A program made the position numbers and the translations under genes. A DNA stretch of 12,183 nt from CAYWTX01 sp964461295 (lineage in GTDB: Bacteria; Planctomycetota; Phycisphaerae; SM23-33), in NCBI GenBank assembly GCA_964461295.1, contig CAYWTX010000173.1:1-12183 (forward strand). Direction: 5' to 3'. Within the stretch, counting starts at the first letter, position 1; every line of letters begins with the position of its first letter. Below the pieces are notes generated by a model. The model saw only the letters and a program-made list of their open reading frames with translations, had not been told where the DNA came from and made no database searches. Positions 12,132-12,183 of the stretch are shown in pieces.

Positions 12132-12183
12132 ATGGGCCGAGAAGAAGCCGAAAGGGCAAATTGGGAACGTCAGTTGTATCTGC
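12132..12183 (+). CDS. Possible start of a further gene (partial)
   Basis: ATG at 12132 opens a frame to the window edge (MGREEAERANWERQLYL). GAGG lies 11 nt upstream, a weak spacing. The frame is also open upstream to a GTG at 12093, so the start is uncertain. Seventeen residues are not enough to name a family. Confidence 0.25.
   Translation, partial: MGREEAERANWERQLYL

Overview
The window is a high-GC bacterial chromosome segment, most like a member of the Planctomycetota. That placement is an inference from gene style: a HEAT-repeat lipoprotein, secreted proteins with a small N-terminal beta module followed by helical repeats, a CX4CH haem-like motif, and palindromic and minisatellite intergenic repeats. 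No ribosomal or other phylogenetic marker gene is present. Most genes look like ordinary chromosomal genes. The last ~1 kb and the intergenic space around a tRNA-Leu are the accessory-looking parts.

Layout. Positions 1-66 hold the probable tail of an unidentified gene. A HEAT-repeat lipoprotein (226-1227, minus) is divergent from a HIT-family nucleotide hydrolase/transferase (1397-1822, plus). Two paralogous cyclophilin-type peptidyl-prolyl isomerases follow, one lipoprotein (1957-2553) and one cytoplasmic (2626-3123). Next, behind a good sigma-70-type promoter, is a processive family-2 glycosyltransferase resembling cellulose synthase (3307-4818). Positions 4819-5616 carry no protein gene. 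They hold an inverted-repeat pair that encloses a 21-bp tandem array, a second 17-18 bp tandem array, tRNA-Leu(UAG) on the minus strand, and a 76-bp palindromic element.

A secreted TPR-like protein (5617-6738) is followed by tRNA-Cys(GCA) (6978-7051) with its own promoter. Then comes a plus-strand series of envelope proteins: a secreted protein with a CX4CH motif (7187-8395), a one-helix membrane protein (8481-9140), a helical lipoprotein (9191-10273), a helical reading frame directly in phase with it but separated by one TAG codon (10292-10846), and a two-helix zinc-ribbon membrane protein (10851-11141). The close spacing from 8481 to 11141 suggests one operon for envelope or complex-assembly proteins of unknown function.

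The right end is different. A lower-GC DUF4160/DUF2442 gene pair (11209-11735), a type of pair often discussed as toxin-antitoxin-like, sits between the 3' end of the zinc-ribbon gene and a second, nearly identical 83-bp copy of that 3' end (11890-11972). It looks like a recent insertion or duplication. The window closes with a structured REP-like repeat and perhaps the first codons of another gene.

No complete new defence or biosynthetic system is visible. The observations most worth checking are the amber-split gene at 10271, the duplication bracketing the DUF4160/DUF2442 cassette, and the inverted-repeat/minisatellite structure beside tRNA-Leu.
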